Program-made: the position numbers and the translations under genes
Notes under the pieces: generated by a model
What the model was told of the DNA's origin: nothing
The model's input: the letters and a program-made list of their open reading frames with translations, nothing else
Database searches by the model: none
NCBI GenBank assembly: GCA_024291935.2
Contig: CM044306.1
Span: forward strand, 19,353,001 to 19,417,000
Direction: 5' to 3'
Origin: Okapia johnstoni
Lineage: Eukaryota > Chordata > Mammalia > Artiodactyla > Giraffidae
DNA: 64,000 bases
Shown here: one piece after another, positions 11,164 through 54,292 of the stretch
Position numbering within the stretch: the first letter of the stretch is position 1
How the letters are laid out: every line of letters starts with the position of its first letter

Positions 11164-11403
11164 GGGAGAAGGAAATGGCAGCCCACTCCACTATTCTTGC
11201 CTGGAGAATTCCATGGACAGAGGAGCCTGGTGGACTACAAGTCCATGGGGTTACAAAGAGTCTGACACAACTAAGTGACTAAATGGCCACCACCACCACC
11301 ACCAGCATTCTTGCCAGGAGAATCCTAAAGACAGAGGAGCCTGATGGGCTACAGTCCATGGGGTCGCAAAGAGTCAGACACGACTGAGCAAGATGAACAC
11401 ACA
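11164..11403 (+). mobile_element. Two Bov-tA bodies with a (CAC)n between
   Basis: BovA bodies at 11164-11285 and 11307-11403 separated by a CCA repeat. Both lack the tRNA head. Confidence 0.7.
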
Positions 11404-11814
11404 GCTAGGTTGGGGAACCTCTGCATACCAAGGGCAGAATCGGGGAGTAGATGTTACAGGAAAACAGATCCTGAGTCTGGAGTGACTTACCCTTTTATGT
11501 ACAGATCTCCAAGTATTTGAAAAGCCACTATTCCGTAAGTTATCCTTTTCTCTCCTGACCTTACTTCCTGCTGCCCAAGTCTTCTTCCTGGGCAAAACAT
11601 TCATGTTCGTGGACTGCTCACACCCTGATTGCCCCTCCCTGAATATGTTTGTTTTCTAGTGCACCATTTAAATTGTGATACACTCAGAATATCACCGTGG
11701 GCCAACTGGACTAATCCTTTCATTCAGACAACATATATGTCTGTTAAAATATCATTAGATCACATTGACTTCGTATTATGATTGACTCACGGTTTACTTA
11801 AAATCAATGAAACT

Positions 11815-12062
11815 CCCACTGTAGCCTAGTGGTTAAGAGCTGGAATTCTGAAAATGGACTTACTAGGGTGGAGTTCCAGTTTCATACTTTTACTACCTGT
11901 CTGACCTTGGGTGAATCACTTAAAATTCTGTGCCTTATTTTCCTCCTCTGTCAACTGGATATAAAAATAGTGTCTGTCTCACAGGATTATGAGGATAAAA
12001 TGAGTAAATAAATATATGTCAAAGTGCCTGGCACATAGTGAGTGCTATATAAATATTAGCAA
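11815..12062 (+). mobile_element. MIR SINE
   Basis: Full MIR wording: gtagcctagtggttaagag ... tgtctgaccttgggtga ... agtgcctggcacatagtgag. Confidence 0.85.
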
Positions 12063-12359
12063 TAATCATTAGTTCTTTGGACTGCTCTTAAACCAAGGTT
12101 ATTATTTTTCATTTGGATATCACTTAGTGTTTCCACCTTTAGTCTTTTTAGGACCTGGAGTTGTCCTTGGGTGAACTGTGTATGGAAATATTTGATCAGG
12201 GTGCCACGCAACCCTCTCTTCTTGCTTCTTCCCCTTCACTTAACACCAAATCACTGCATTACTAACTCCCTCCCTCAGGCGACATTACAAAGACCCATTA
12301 AAAAGCATGTATTTTATGTAGAAGGGAAAGTTGAGCTTATCATTTAACAGGACTAATCT

Positions 12360-12510
12360 GATGACAGAGGATGAAATGGTTAGGCAGCATCACCAACTCA
12401 AAGGACAGGAGTTTAAGCAAACTGAGAGATAGTGAAGGACAGGGAAGCCTGGTGTGTTGCAGTCCATGGGGCCCCAAAGAATTGGGATATGACTTAGCAA
12501 CGAAACAACA
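12360..12510 (+). mobile_element. BovB LINE 3' terminus
   Basis: atgacagaggatgaaatggtt through ggggccccaaagaattgg, the last about 150 bp of BovB, with an AAC-rich tail. Confidence 0.8.
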
Positions 12511-12736
12511 ACAATCTGATGATTTAATCTCTTTTTCCCAGGGCATTGAGGAAATGGATTTAGCACAAGAAATGCTGATGAAAGGGATGCCATGAGGGGA
12601 AGGAAAAATACAGCTGTGAGGTACACCCAACACAGACAGGAGGGATGCTGTACATTTTTTTTTTTTTTTAAGGCGAGAGTGACCCCCCAAATATAAGGTG
12701 GTTAGTTTTTTGTTGTTGTTTGTTTTGTCTTTTAAT

Positions 12737-13012
12737 TAAGTAATTAATTTTTGGCTGTGCTGGATCTTCGTTGCTATGCAAGGACTTTTCTCTAGTTGCA
12801 GTGAGCAGGGGCTATTTGCTAGCTGTGGTGCATGGGCTACTCATTGCAATCACTTTTTTTAGCACAGGCTCTAGGGAGCAGGGCCTTCAGTAGTTGTGGC
12901 ACACAGGCTTAGTTGCTCTGGGGCATGTGGAATCGTCTCCAACCAGGGATCGAACCTGTATTCTCTGAATTGGCAGGCAGACTCTGAACCACTGGACCAC
13001 CCGGGAAGTCCC
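12737..13012 (-). mobile_element. CHR-type SINE, long form
   Basis: tggctgtgctggatcttcgt to ccacccgggaagtccc, in reverse. Confidence 0.8.
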
Positions 13013-13872
13013 CATTATTTTTTTTTATTAGTTACATAACAGTCCTTCAAAAGAGGGCTACTTCCCCATTTTGCTAAAGGAGAAGCCTGTTTAGTAGTCA
13101 AATAATGTGCCTCTCTTCCCATATAGCTGATAAATGACCATCAGGGCTTGCACCCGGGCCCGTCCAAGGTCAAGTCTCTTGGTCCTTGGCTTCACACCAC
13201 ACAGCTTCAAGGGAGCGTGTCTGGTTGGGGGAGGGGTCATGTGACAAAGTGGGAAGGCCATGTGACACTCAAATTTGGTCTCTGTTGTGGTTTTTATCTG
13301 GAGCTCAGACCTGTTCTCAGGCAACTTTAACCATAAACTTCACATTCAGTAATTGACAAAGCATGTCTAGTTGTGTTACTTTCAGTTTAGAGAGAATATA
13401 TTTGTTCTGCTCTTGTTTAATCTGAAATAGTTGTGATCACACATGGTGCCTATCCCAAATGCAGTATGGGGAACACATGGTGTTAAAAAGAAAAATTACT
13501 TCCATAGCACTATTAGATTTGAAATAATAAGAGACCCTGGTAATTCATAGTTTTCAGAATCTTTTACTCAAAGGTAGCTGTTTGAGCACTAGATGTTCGT
13601 TACTGCTTTTGGTTTTGCTTTTAACGTCCTAATTGTCCTTCATGGATCAGGCCACTAGGTTTTCCTTCCTTTTTGCTGTTCACATTCCTGGTCGTCTCCA
13701 CCTCTTACATTTAACTATAAACCTGATACATTTCATTCTGTGTTTCTGGATTTAAATTAGATAACTATACCAAAGTAGTGCTAGTGATAAGACCTTACAC
13801 ATGTCAGGATTTGGAATGGAGAAAAAAATCATGTGCTCAGCATGAACTTTTCCAAGAATTAAAATGGGATAA

Positions 13873-14160
13873 TGGACTTCCCTGAAGACTGCCTGCCAAT
13901 GCAGGGGACACAGGTTTGATCCCTGGTCCAGGAAGATCCTACATGCTGAGCGGCAGCTAAGCTTAGTTGCCGAGTGGCAGTTGAGCCAGTGCACTGCAAC
14001 TACTGAAGCTCATGTTCTAGAGCCCAAGAACCGCAACGAGAGAAGCCACTGCGATGAGAAGCCCATGCATCACAGCTGGAGAGTGGCCCCTGCTTGCTTG
14101 AACTAGACAAAGCCCGGTCGCAGCAAGGAAAGCCCAGCACAGCCAAAATAAGTAAAGTTG
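13873..14160 (+). mobile_element. CHR-type SINE, long form
   Basis: ggacttccctgaagactgcc ... agcccagcacagccaaaata. Confidence 0.8.
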
Positions 14161-14164
14161 GATA

Positions 14165-14550
14165 AGAAGGATGAGGGATAGTAGAATTTGTGGGGTTGCG
14201 TGTACTTCAGAGTGTTATTAAAACGGTTCTTTCCCTCACTTCTCCAAGCTCTACTTCCCAGTAATTTAGTAGTACTTCTTTATTATAATCAGTTTTGCCC
14301 ACCTTAGGAGGGAACTATAATTAAACTTCTCTTATATCTCAATGTCCATTTTTTTTTTTTTTTGCAACAACGTGTTGGTTTCCGACTTTAAAACAAATAT
14401 ATTTTATTGTTATCTGTAATTGAATATATTTGATTATTACAGTGAGGTTAGTTCAGATTGGGCACTCAAGTGTTTAGTATTTTGTCTTTTTAGGAAACCA
14501 AAACTGGGTGTCTGTATAGATGTCTTATTGTGAAGGCAAATATCTAGTCT
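14165..14550 (+). other. Intronic sequence with T tract
   Basis: A 16-18 nt T run at 14347-14364; otherwise nothing recognised. Confidence 0.5.
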
Positions 14551-14554
14551 TTTT

Positions 14555-14885
14555 TTTAAAAAAATTAGTTTATTATTTTTGGTTGTGCTGGGTCTTTGTT
14601 GCTGATCACAGGCTTTCTCTTGTTGCAGCAGGTGGGGGCTACTCTTAGTTGCGATGCTTGGGCTTCTCGTTGCAGAGCATAGGCTCTAGGGCTCACGGAC
14701 TTCAGTATTTGCAGCACGCAGGCTTAGCATTTTCAGTTCCCAGGCTCTAGACTGCAGGCTTGGTAATTATGACACACAGGCTTAGTTGCTCTGCAGCATA
14801 TGGGATCTTCCCGGATCAAGGATCAAACCCATGTTTTCTGCATTGGCAAGCAGATTCTTATCCACTGTGCCACTGGGGAAGTACC
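14555..14885 (-). mobile_element. CHR-type SINE, long form
   Basis: ggttgtgctgggtctttgtt to ccactggggaagtaccc, in reverse. Confidence 0.75.
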
Positions 14886-14974
14886 CAGACATCTAGTCTT
14901 AAACCGTATAAAGGAACTGTTTGGATTTGTAAGCAATGAAGTCGAATATTTACTATCCAACTGTACTTATTTTG

Positions 14975-15112
14975 AATTATTTTATTTTTATTTTATTTTT
15001 TTGGCCACACCATGCAGCATGTGGAATCTTAGTTCCCCAGTCAGAGGTCGAACCCATGCTGCCTGCATTGAAAGTACAGAGTCTTAACTACTGGTCCGCC
15101 AGGAAAGTCCCA
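14975..15112 (-). mobile_element. CHR-type SINE, short
   Basis: ttggccacaccatgcagcat to gtccgccaggaaagtccc, in reverse. Confidence 0.75.
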
Positions 15113-15889
15113 ACGTGATTACTTTTATAGTCTTGTAAAAATATCTTCTCAAAAGGACTGGTTTCTGTAGACCTTAGTACCGTTTACATGCTACTTTTTA
15201 CTTGGATTGCCTTAGTCACTGGGCCTTTCCTGACAGCAAAGAGGAGCTTAGTGTAGACAACAGATGAAATACAAGTGTGAATAAATATGTTGTTTTAAAT
15301 GTAGGTATTTCTAATACAGAGTATGGCTAACACCCAAAGAAAAATCTTGTGACGCACTGCAAGGTGGAACAGAAACTACCTTTAGATCTCTTTCTGTTTT
15401 GGATGTTTGTAGACACCTGGTTTTCCTCTCTCTCCTCACTTTCACCCCGACTCACTCACCCCTTGTCATAAATCCACTGGTGCATGGACGCCAAGAACAG
15501 GTGTTAATTTTAAAAGTATATTTTATGGAATGATGTAACGAAGCCTTTTTTAAGTGGTCTTGACTTGTGGTTCTCAATACATCCCTTGGTTTCTTTAGAC
15601 TGAAGTACGTAAGTGAAAACCGTGACTTAGTGGATGAATCTTTTCGGCGATCTTTGCAGTAATAAGTTCCCCATTAGACAATAGTCGTTTGTGTTTTGAC
15701 TTGTTGGTAAATTATCCCTGAGAGGCTGAGAAATTCCTGTTCTGAAAAGTCCAGAAAGTCTTTGGTGACTTGCTGTTTCATTTTAGTTCTTTTCTCTTCA
15801 GTTGTAGAAAACAGGATCAGACTTACCTTTCCTTTATCTGCTAACATTTGCTATATGTGAACCTTAAACAGAGTCAAGTCCTGGAGAGG

Positions 15890-16060
15890 GACTTCCCTGG
15901 TGGTCCCATGGCTAAGACTCCATCCTCTCAGTGCAGGGGGGCCTGGGTTTGATTCCTGGTCAGGGAGCTAGACCCCCACATGCCCCTGCAACTAAAGATC
16001 CCTTGTGCCACAACTGAGACCCAGCGCAGCCAAATAAATACATTAAAAAAAAAAAAAACG
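15890..16060 (+). mobile_element. CHR-type SINE
   Basis: gggacttccctggtggtccc ... cagcgcagccaaataaata with A tail. Confidence 0.8.
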
Positions 16061-16424
16061 CACCTGAAGAGAATTAGAGAATGTATTGCCCTAAGCCAGC
16101 TACTGTATGGAATAAATTGCCTTCTCTCCTCTGCCTGGAGTGGTACTGGGCATTCACATTGTTGTGCAAATTTCTCTCTCTGATGCGGGGTTCAGTGAAA
16201 GTGGTTTTTAAGTCACGTTTAGAATTAGAATCATTCCATAGGTAAATACTTTAGCTAGAATTTAGCGAAGTCCTTCAGATTAACTTGTAATTTGAAAAAC
16301 CAGAATTGAGATTGTGAAATAAAGTAGACTTGAAAAAAATTTTTTTGCAATTAAGACAGTTACCACAAAGCTAATTGGCAATGCTTTTCCTAGACAATTT
16401 GGCTAATGATCTCTCTCTTTGTAT

Positions 16425-16593
16425 AACATTTATTTGGCTGCATCAGGTCTTAGTTATGGCACGTGGGAATCTTGTTGAGGTGTGTGGGCTTCTCTCTTGT
16501 TGCAACTCATGGGGTCAGTTGCCCCAGGGCTCAAACCCAAGTCCCCTGCATTAGAAGGCAGATTCATAACCACTGGACCGCCAGGAAAATCCC
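16425..16593 (-). mobile_element. CHR-type SINE
   Basis: tttggctgcatcaggtctta to ggaccgccaggaaaatcccg, in reverse. Confidence 0.75.
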
Positions 16594-16924
16594 GGCTAAT
16601 GATCTGTTGAGGATCCACAGTTCTTATGAAGAGCAGTTGGCCTGTGGCTCCTACTAGTTAAATATGGTTGGTAGCTAAGCAGCTGGTAAGGAAATCACTG
16701 TTTGACCCTTTGCCCGTGTTCTTGAAAATACTACCTGTTCTTTGGCTTTCATTTAGAATTATTTTTTTTTAATATAAGAGATCTAATAAGGTATTATCTA
16801 CAGTGATTAGACTGAGACATAGAACATAATATTAGTCATTTTTCTTTTAATTTTATGGAAAATAAAAGATTGTTAGTTCATGTCTGGTTTAAGAAATAGC
16901 CCAATTATTGTACTAACTAGCACT

Positions 16925-17803
16925 AACTAAAATCACTGCAGATGGTGACTGCAGCCATGAAATTAAAAGACACTTACTCCTTGGAAGGAAAGTTATGACC
17001 AACCTAGACAGCATATTAAAAGCAGAGACATTACTTTGCCAACAAAGTTCTGACTAGTCAAGGCTATCGGAGAAGGCGATGGCACCCCACTCCAGTACTC
17101 TTGCCTGGAAAATCCCATGAACAGAGGAGCCTGGTAGGCTGCAGTCCATGGGGTGGCAAAGAGTTAGACATGACTGAGCGACTTCACTTTCACTTTTCAC
17201 TTTCATGCACTGGAGAAGGAAGTGGCAACCCACTCCAGTGTTCTTGCCTGGAGAATCCCAGGGACGAGGGAGCCTGGTGGGCTGCCGTCTATGGGGTCGC
17301 ACAGAGTCGGACACGACTGACGCGACTTAGCAGCAGCAGCAGCAGTCAAGGCTATGGTTTTTCCGCTAGTCATGTACGGATGTGAGAGTTGGACTATAAA
17401 GAAAGCTGAGTGCCGAAGAATTGATGCTTTTGAACTGTGGTATTGGAGAAGACTGTGGAGAGTCCCTTGGACTACAAGGAGATCCAACCAGTCCATCCTA
17501 AAGGAAATCAGTCCTGAATATTTATTGGAAGGACTGATACTGAAGCTGAAACTCCAGTACTTTGGCCACCTGATGTGAAGAGCTGGCTCATTGGAAAAGA
17601 TCCTGATGCTGGGAAAGATTGAAGGTGGGAGGAGAAGGGGATGACAGAGGATGAGATGATTGGATGGCATTGCTGACTCAATAGACATGAGTTTGAGTAA
17701 ACTCCAGGAGTTGGTGATGGACAGGGAGGCCTGACGTGCTGCGGTCCATGGGGTCGCAAAGAGTCGGACGTGACTGAGGGATTGAACTGAGCTGAACTGA
17801 GCA
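16925..17803 (+). mobile_element. BovB LINE 3' end interrupted by Bov-A2
   Basis: BovB sequence 16925-17067 and 17345-17803 is continuous once the Bov-A2 at 17068-17344 is removed. Codes for decayed RTE reverse transcriptase C-terminus and 3' end. Confidence 0.9.
17068..17344 (+). mobile_element. Bov-A2 SINE nested in BovB
   Basis: Dimeric Bov-A2 with (CAG)n tail, flanked by an 11-bp target duplication gtcaaggctat (17057-17067, 17345-17355). Confidence 0.9.
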
Positions 17804-17934
17804 CTAACTAAAACCCAAACAACAGCAACAAAACCCCTCTGAGTAATGAATTAGAAATGAATCGGCAAACTTTCAACAATTTGTAATTTTTTTAATGGTG
17901 TAAGAGTTTGAAAATGCAACTATTCAGGCATGAA

Positions 17935-18152
17935 AGTGAAAAAGCGCAACTGTTAGTCACTTCTGACTCTTTGCGACACCATGGACTGTAACCCGCCAGG
18001 CTCCTTCCTCTGTCCATGGAATTCTCCAGGCGAGAATATTGGAGTGGGTAGCCATTCCCTTCCTCAGGGGATCTTCCTGACTCAGGGATCAAACCCCAGT
18101 CTCCTGCATTGCAGGCAGATTCTTTACTGTCAGAGCCACCAGGGAAGCCCAT
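17935..18152 (-). mobile_element. Bov-tA SINE
   Basis: Reverse BovA body then reverse tRNA-like head ending ccaccagggaagccc. Confidence 0.85.
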
Positions 18153-18488
18153 GACTCCATGGTTAATCCAGAAGTGAGCAGGGATAGTGGGATGCTGCTT
18201 CATAGTTTTATTTTGGACCTTCAAGGATCAGACTGTAATGGCTCTGTATTTGTATCCACGATCAGCAGTTTATTTTTTAATTGGCTTATAACACAGGAGT
18301 TTATTATGAAAAGGTGTCTATTTCTTTAAGTACTTTATTAGAACCATAGCTTTTGGATTACATAATCTGCAGTAGTGTCCAACAAAAATAGAATACAAGT
18401 CACATATGTAGTGTTAAAGTTTCTAGTAGCCACACTAAAAGAAGTAAGAAGAAATAGATAAAATTCATCTTAATGGTGTATTTTATTT

Positions 18489-18608
18489 AGGGACTTCCCT
18501 GGTGGTCCCATGGTTAGGACTCAGCACTTTCACTGCAGGGAGCTTGGGTTTGATCTGGGAACTAAGATCCTGCAAGCCATGCAGAGCAACCAAAAAGAAA
18601 AAAAAAGA
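18489..18608 (+). mobile_element. CHR-type SINE
   Basis: agggacttccctggtggtcc ... gcagagcaacc with A-rich tail. Confidence 0.8.
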
Positions 18609-18984
18609 TAGATAGTAAAACTTAATCCAGTATATCTAGAATATTAACATTTCTTTATTAATGAGATATTTTACTTTTATTTTTGTATTGAGTCTTCAAA
18701 ATTCAGTGTGTATTTTATAGCCTCTCTGATTTGAAACAAGCCACATTTTCAAGTGCTCAGTAACCATATATGGCTACTGGCTACTATATTGAATTAGGTA
18801 GATCTACAGTTTTGTACATTCACATGAGACAGAATCTACATACATTGGCATATTACACAGATTTCTATGCAAATCATGTCCTGAGAAACACAAGGCAGAT
18901 CCTTATGCTTTTAGCCTAGGCAGATTTTAACTTGGTCCTAATGTGAATATTGTAAGAGTGTTCAAATGGCCTTTGATTTCTTTT

Positions 18985-19708
18985 TTCTTGTTTAATTTTA
19001 TTGGAGTATAATTGACTTACAACTTTGTGTTAGTTTCAGCTCAATAATTCAGTTATACATATACATATATTCATTCTTTTTCAGATCCTTTTCCCATATA
19101 GGTTATTACAGAATATTGATAGAGTTCCCTGTTTTATACAGTAGGTCCTTGTTGGTTACCTATTTTATACATAGTAGTGTGTGTGTGTTAATCATAAACT
19201 CCTAATTTATCCCTCTCATCCACATTTACTCTTTGGTAACCATTTGTTTGTTTTTGAAATCTGTGAGTCTTTCTGTTTTGTAAATAAGCTCATTTGTATC
19301 ATTGTTCTAAAGGTAAATTCCACATGAGTGGTATCATATGATATTTGTCTTTTCTGTCTAACTTACTTCACTTGGTATGGTAATCTCCAGGTCCCTCCAT
19401 GTTGCTACAAATGACATTATTTCATCCTTTTTATGGCTGAGTTGTATTCCATTGTGTGTGTGTGTGCACGCGTATCATACACAAATGCCACATTTTCTTT
19501 ATCCATTCCTCTGTTGATGGTCATTTAGGTTGTTTCCATGTCTTGGCTACTGTAAATAGTGCAGCAGTGAACATTGGGGTGTCTGTATCTTTTTGAAGTA
19601 AAGATTTTCTCCGGGTATATGGCCAGGAGTGAGATTACTGGATCATATGATAGTTCTATTTTTAATATTTTAGGGAACCTGCATACTGTTCTCCATAGTG
19701 GTTGTAGG
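18985..19708 (-). mobile_element. L1 LINE 3' end
   Basis: Antisense L1 tail: attggagtataattgactta, ttatccattcctctgttgat, atactgttctccatagtgg. Confidence 0.85.
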
Positions 19709-20574
19709 CCTTTGATTTCCTATTGAGAGTAAAATTCATCATGGTCACAATGCTTCAGCAGTAGCAAGTGCTTCTTCACTGTTTAGCACACACGTACTAC
19801 TGCCCAGGTAGCATCGCGCTGGTACTGGGGCAGGTTAGTCTTGGGGGTGAGCAATGCTTGGTGGGGGTGGTGGGCGGGGGAGACTGCAGTGGTAGCTGAA
19901 AATGTTTGAGATGTGCCTCAGATGCTGTTTTTTTTTTTTTTTAAATTTCCCAGGCAGTGAGAAAACTTAACTTACTCCCCTCTAACATTGTTGGAAGATT
20001 TAGCTTATTTTATCTAAAAGAACTAGCCTGATTGGGGCAAGTACCTCATTCTGACATTCTCATTTCCTTGCTTTACCGAAGTTTTCATCGGTGGAACTTA
20101 AGCCTTTGGTACTTGAGCGGGGAAATACCTTAGATCTGTGGCGTTAAGTGTAAAGCACACATTGGATTTAGAAAACTTGGTATGAAAAGAAGACTGTAAT
20201 GTATCTCATGAATAATTTTTGTATGATCACACGTTAAGATGCTAACATTTTGGATGTCTTAGGTTAAGGAAAATGTATTTTTAAAGTTAATCTTACCTGT
20301 TTCTTTTTACTTTTTAAAATATGGCCCCTAGAATATTTGAGATCACTTCTGTGGCTTGCATTACATTTCATTGGATAATGCTGCCTTAGATAGTTATTTG
20401 TTCAATGTAAAGACTGCTGGGTGGGGCCAGCCTTCGCTCTCCTGAATATATGCTTGAAAGCTTGACCCATTGATATTATCTTTGTAGTAGCAAGGGGGTC
20501 TGCTATGTCTGTCCCCCCAAGAGAGGGCAAGAGAACAGCAGCACAGCTCTCTAGAGTTCTGTAATTTGAGTTTG

Positions 20575-20692
20575 TTCAGCTTGAGTTGCTCCTCAGCATG
20601 TGGAATCTTCCCAGACCAGAGATCAAACCCGTGTCCCCTGCATTGGCAGGTGGACCCTTAACCACCGGCCTGCTATTGAAGTCCCACCCAGT
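20575..20692 (-). mobile_element. CHR-type SINE, partial
   Basis: gttgctcctcagcatgtgg ... cttaaccaccggcctgc, in reverse. Confidence 0.65.
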
Positions 20693-20895
20693 TCTTTTTA
20701 TAAAAGGACCAGTAATTAGGTGCTTCTTCATGCCTTCTCTGAGAAATCAAACACTCTGTATATGTGTTTGTATATATTCTATGTCTCAGTAAATATTCTC
20801 ACTGTCCCAGAGAACCATGTGAATATACTTTGATCTAGACATACCTTTGTCTTTGGCTACTGCTTGCAGTTATCCTTTACAGCTTAAGATTGTTG

Positions 20896-21106
20896 TTGCT
20901 ATGTTAGTTGCTTAGTCGTGTCCAACTCTTCGCAACCCCATGGACTGTAACCCACCAGGCTCCTCTGTCCTTGGAATTCTCCAGGCAAGAATACTAGAGT
21001 GGCTAGCCGTTCCCTTCTCCAGGGAATCTTCCCAACCCAGGGATCAAACCCAGATCTCCTGCATTGCAAGCTGATTCTTTACTGTCTGAGCCACCAGGGA
21101 AGCCCA
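20896..21106 (-). mobile_element. Bov-tA SINE
   Basis: ttgttgctatgttagttgc tail, BovA body, head ending ccaccagggaagccc. Confidence 0.85.
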
Positions 21107-21544
21107 GTTCTTAAGATTACTTGGTCTCTATTGCTATTTAAATGACCCAGGCTATTCAGAAAGAGGATTTAAGGTGGTTACCTGGCTTGCCTTCTTCCTG
21201 AACATTTCTCTGGGGTGTTCATGAACCTGGGGACAACTCAAATGCCTTGTCTTGAGCTTCTCTTCTTTCTCATCCCAGACTGAGAAATTTTAAAAACAAA
21301 ATTACTCTTTTTTGAATGGGAGAACCCCACGCGGATTCTTGCTTATAGGTTTAAATGTGTAGTCTTTTTTAACATTTTATATTGGAGTATAACTGATTTA
21401 ACAATGTGGTAGTTTCTAAATCTGTAGCCTTGGAATTAGCTTTCTGTCCTCCCTGAACACCCATATCCCACGTTTTGGTCTTAGTTCAGGTTTACTGTAT
21501 TCATACGTCCCAGTCCACCTGAAAGGAGTGCCAAAGTGGAAAGA

Positions 21545-21720
21545 AAGAAACTCGTATCTGTTGAGCATCTATTGTGTGCTGAGCACTGAGCTGGATGCTC
21601 TAGAAATATTCTTTCAGTAGCTCGGAGAGCTGGGAATTATGAACTCTGTTTAATAAGAGGAAGAAATGAAATCTGGAAGTGAAATAGTTTCTCAACCTCA
21701 CATACCTCCGGGAGATAATG
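21545..21720. repeat. MIR-like remnant
   Basis: gagcatctattgtgtgctga gcactgagctggatg is typical of a MIR/MIRb-type element. Confidence 0.5.
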
Positions 21721-21902
21721 GTTTCTAGAACTTGGCATCATGCCCACATTGTCATCTTGGTTTAGAAGAAAGAAATTGTGGTGTGGCCCCAGAGGTAGAG
21801 ATTTGAATGCATAGGTATTGTTCTCAACTGGGTGGAGCAAGTGAGAGCCTTTCCACAGCATCTTTTATCCCTAATCACAGACCCAATCCCTATGTTGGAT
21901 AG

Positions 21903-52345
<30,443 letters not shown>

Positions 52346-53107
52346 GGAGCCAAGGACGGAAGCTGCAGAGAGAGATGACGGATGTACCAACCCATGTTCC
52401 ACCAGCCCTTACACAGCCCAAGCCCAGATCAACTCAGCTCCCAACTTTGTGGTTCCAGATTTTTTTTTTTTTTTCATCTCTCACTTTAGCTATCTCTGAG
52501 CAATCTGGGTACTTTTTTAAAATAGAGAAATGAATGAATGTGGGTGATATGCTTTTATCTACATGCAAATAAGAATACGCTCTCCATGACTGTGATCAGG
52601 GGATGTGGAAGGGGCAGCAAGAGGGAAAAAGAGGAAACATCCTTTTTGGCCCCCCCCCGCCGCCTGCCCCTCAGCCCCCTTTCTCAGCAGCTTGTTGTTG
52701 TCGTTGTGAGTCAAGTGCCTCCTGGTGCCAGCGGCATCCTTCTGCCTGTTCTGTAAGCTGATGCCACCGGCTGCCTCTCACCGCATCCTCCCGGCACCAC
52801 ACTTTCAACCTTGCTAACGTCCAGATAGATACTAGGACTTTCAAAGCCCCTAGGTTTCTTTTTAATCTTAAGTAATTTTTTTTAAGGGCAAAAGACACTG
52901 ACTGTATTGGCATAGCTTCCTCTGTATTTAAGAAAACTCAGTTACTTTCCTCCTTGGTGCTTCAGGCATTCAGCTTTCTTCAGGCCGATAATTTATATAA
53001 CCCCTGACATGAATTTTAGATTCAACCCTTAGAAGATATCTGAAGATGCCATTGGTTTGAAATAGGAAGGTTGAAGGAGACCCTAAATATTTTAGACTTT
53101 TTTTTAA

Positions 53108-53113
53108 AATAAA
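53108..53113 (+). terminator. Proximal STAT3 poly(A) signal (candidate)
   Basis: AATAAA about 760 nt after the stop. It could produce a short 3' UTR form. Use is not shown by sequence. Confidence 0.5.
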
Positions 53114-54199
53114 GTTTTAATTTCCCCCTTTAGCATGTTGGCCTGTTTGTAGGTAAGGCTGGGCAGAGGGGCACTTACAACCTGATCCCTCTTTCTCCCT
53201 GCGCTTCTCCTGCTGCCAAGCCTGGTGGGTGTCTTAGAAGGGACAGGACAATTCTTCCCTTTCCCATCTACCTGAGCCCCTCTGCTGGGTGGCTCCTTCC
53301 AGTGTCTGAAGGTCCCTTGTCCTGTTTGCTTTACGCACCTGGTCTTGGGACCTCTTCTGATAAGAGGGAGACAGTTACAGGTTGAACATGAGTCAGACTA
53401 CAGACCCCCAGTCAAGGGTCTAGTTGAGCTCAGGGAATACGGTTCTTATCCCAGATTCTTGGAGATTTCCTGCTGCACCTGTAATCACTTCTTCACTCTG
53501 TCAAGCCAGGGGCAAAGGCTTAGTCATACGCTCGGGGTCCACCTGTTGTGTGAGGGAGTGTACACTCCCACCTCCCCCCAGCACTGGTGACTGCCTCCTC
53601 CCCGTAGGGGCCCCGCAATTAGGCAGAACAACTGCATGTACTGTGCATCTCAGAACATAGGTAGCATGTGGGATGGTCTGTGATACAGGGCCTCTCAGAC
53701 CCAGAAGCACGGCTAGATTGGGTCGGCTACAGCCACCTTGTCTCAGTTGACCAGAGTTTCTAGGGATGCTATGCATTACACCCAAATTCGCCAATTTTTG
53801 AAGGGGACAAGACCTCTCCAAGACAAACGGGTTGACAGGTAATGCAGAGAGATTCCCCTCCGACTCTCTAGATGGAAATAAGCTTAACGTGAGGGACCTG
53901 GGACAAGAATCCTGGCTTTGCTGGAGCAGAAATCGTAAAATCCGTGGCTTTTAGGTCCTATGAGTATCTGGTTTTAACCCTGATTTTAGCAAAAGCCCTG
54001 AGAGGAGCTGAGACCCTCCCTTAAAGAACTCCATCCTCCAGGACCTGCCTGCATTCTCTCTGCCAGCCCCCTGTCCAGCCAAGGGATTCCCAAGGATGCC
54101 TAACCGACCCACAGGGTGGTTTGTGAGATGCTGTCCTGGCCACTGCATTCAAATTCCAATGTATACTTACTTAATAGTGTAAAAATTTATATTATTATG

Positions 54200-54228
54200 T
54201 TGTGTGTGTGTGTGTGTGTGTGTGTGTG
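54200..54228 (+). repeat. (TG)n microsatellite in STAT3 3' UTR
   Basis: Uninterrupted TG repeat of about 14 units, shortly before the distal poly(A) signal. Confidence 0.9.
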
Positions 54229-54268
54229 GTTTTTTTTGTATATTGCTGTATCTACTTTAACTTTCAGA

Positions 54269-54274
54269 AATAAA
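54269..54274 (+). terminator. Distal STAT3 poly(A) signal
   Basis: AATAAA in ...ttcagaaataaaagtt. The surrounding sequence resembles the end of the mammalian STAT3 mRNA. Cleavage is expected around 54287-54295. Confidence 0.8.
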
Positions 54275-54292
54275 AGTTATATAGCAACCCTC

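Larger units (their letters stand above)
52346..54292 (+). other. STAT3: STAT3 3' UTR
   Basis: About 1.95 kb from the stop to just past the distal poly(A) signal. It contains T-rich tracts at 52459-52476, a proximal AATAAA at 53108 and a TG run at 54200-54228. The end is assigned by the signal and its resemblance to the known mammalian mRNA end, so it is approximate. Confidence 0.8.

Noticed and set aside
12655..12672. T tract as a possible antisense retrocopy tail
   Set aside because: No target duplication or poly(A) signal at the expected distance was found.
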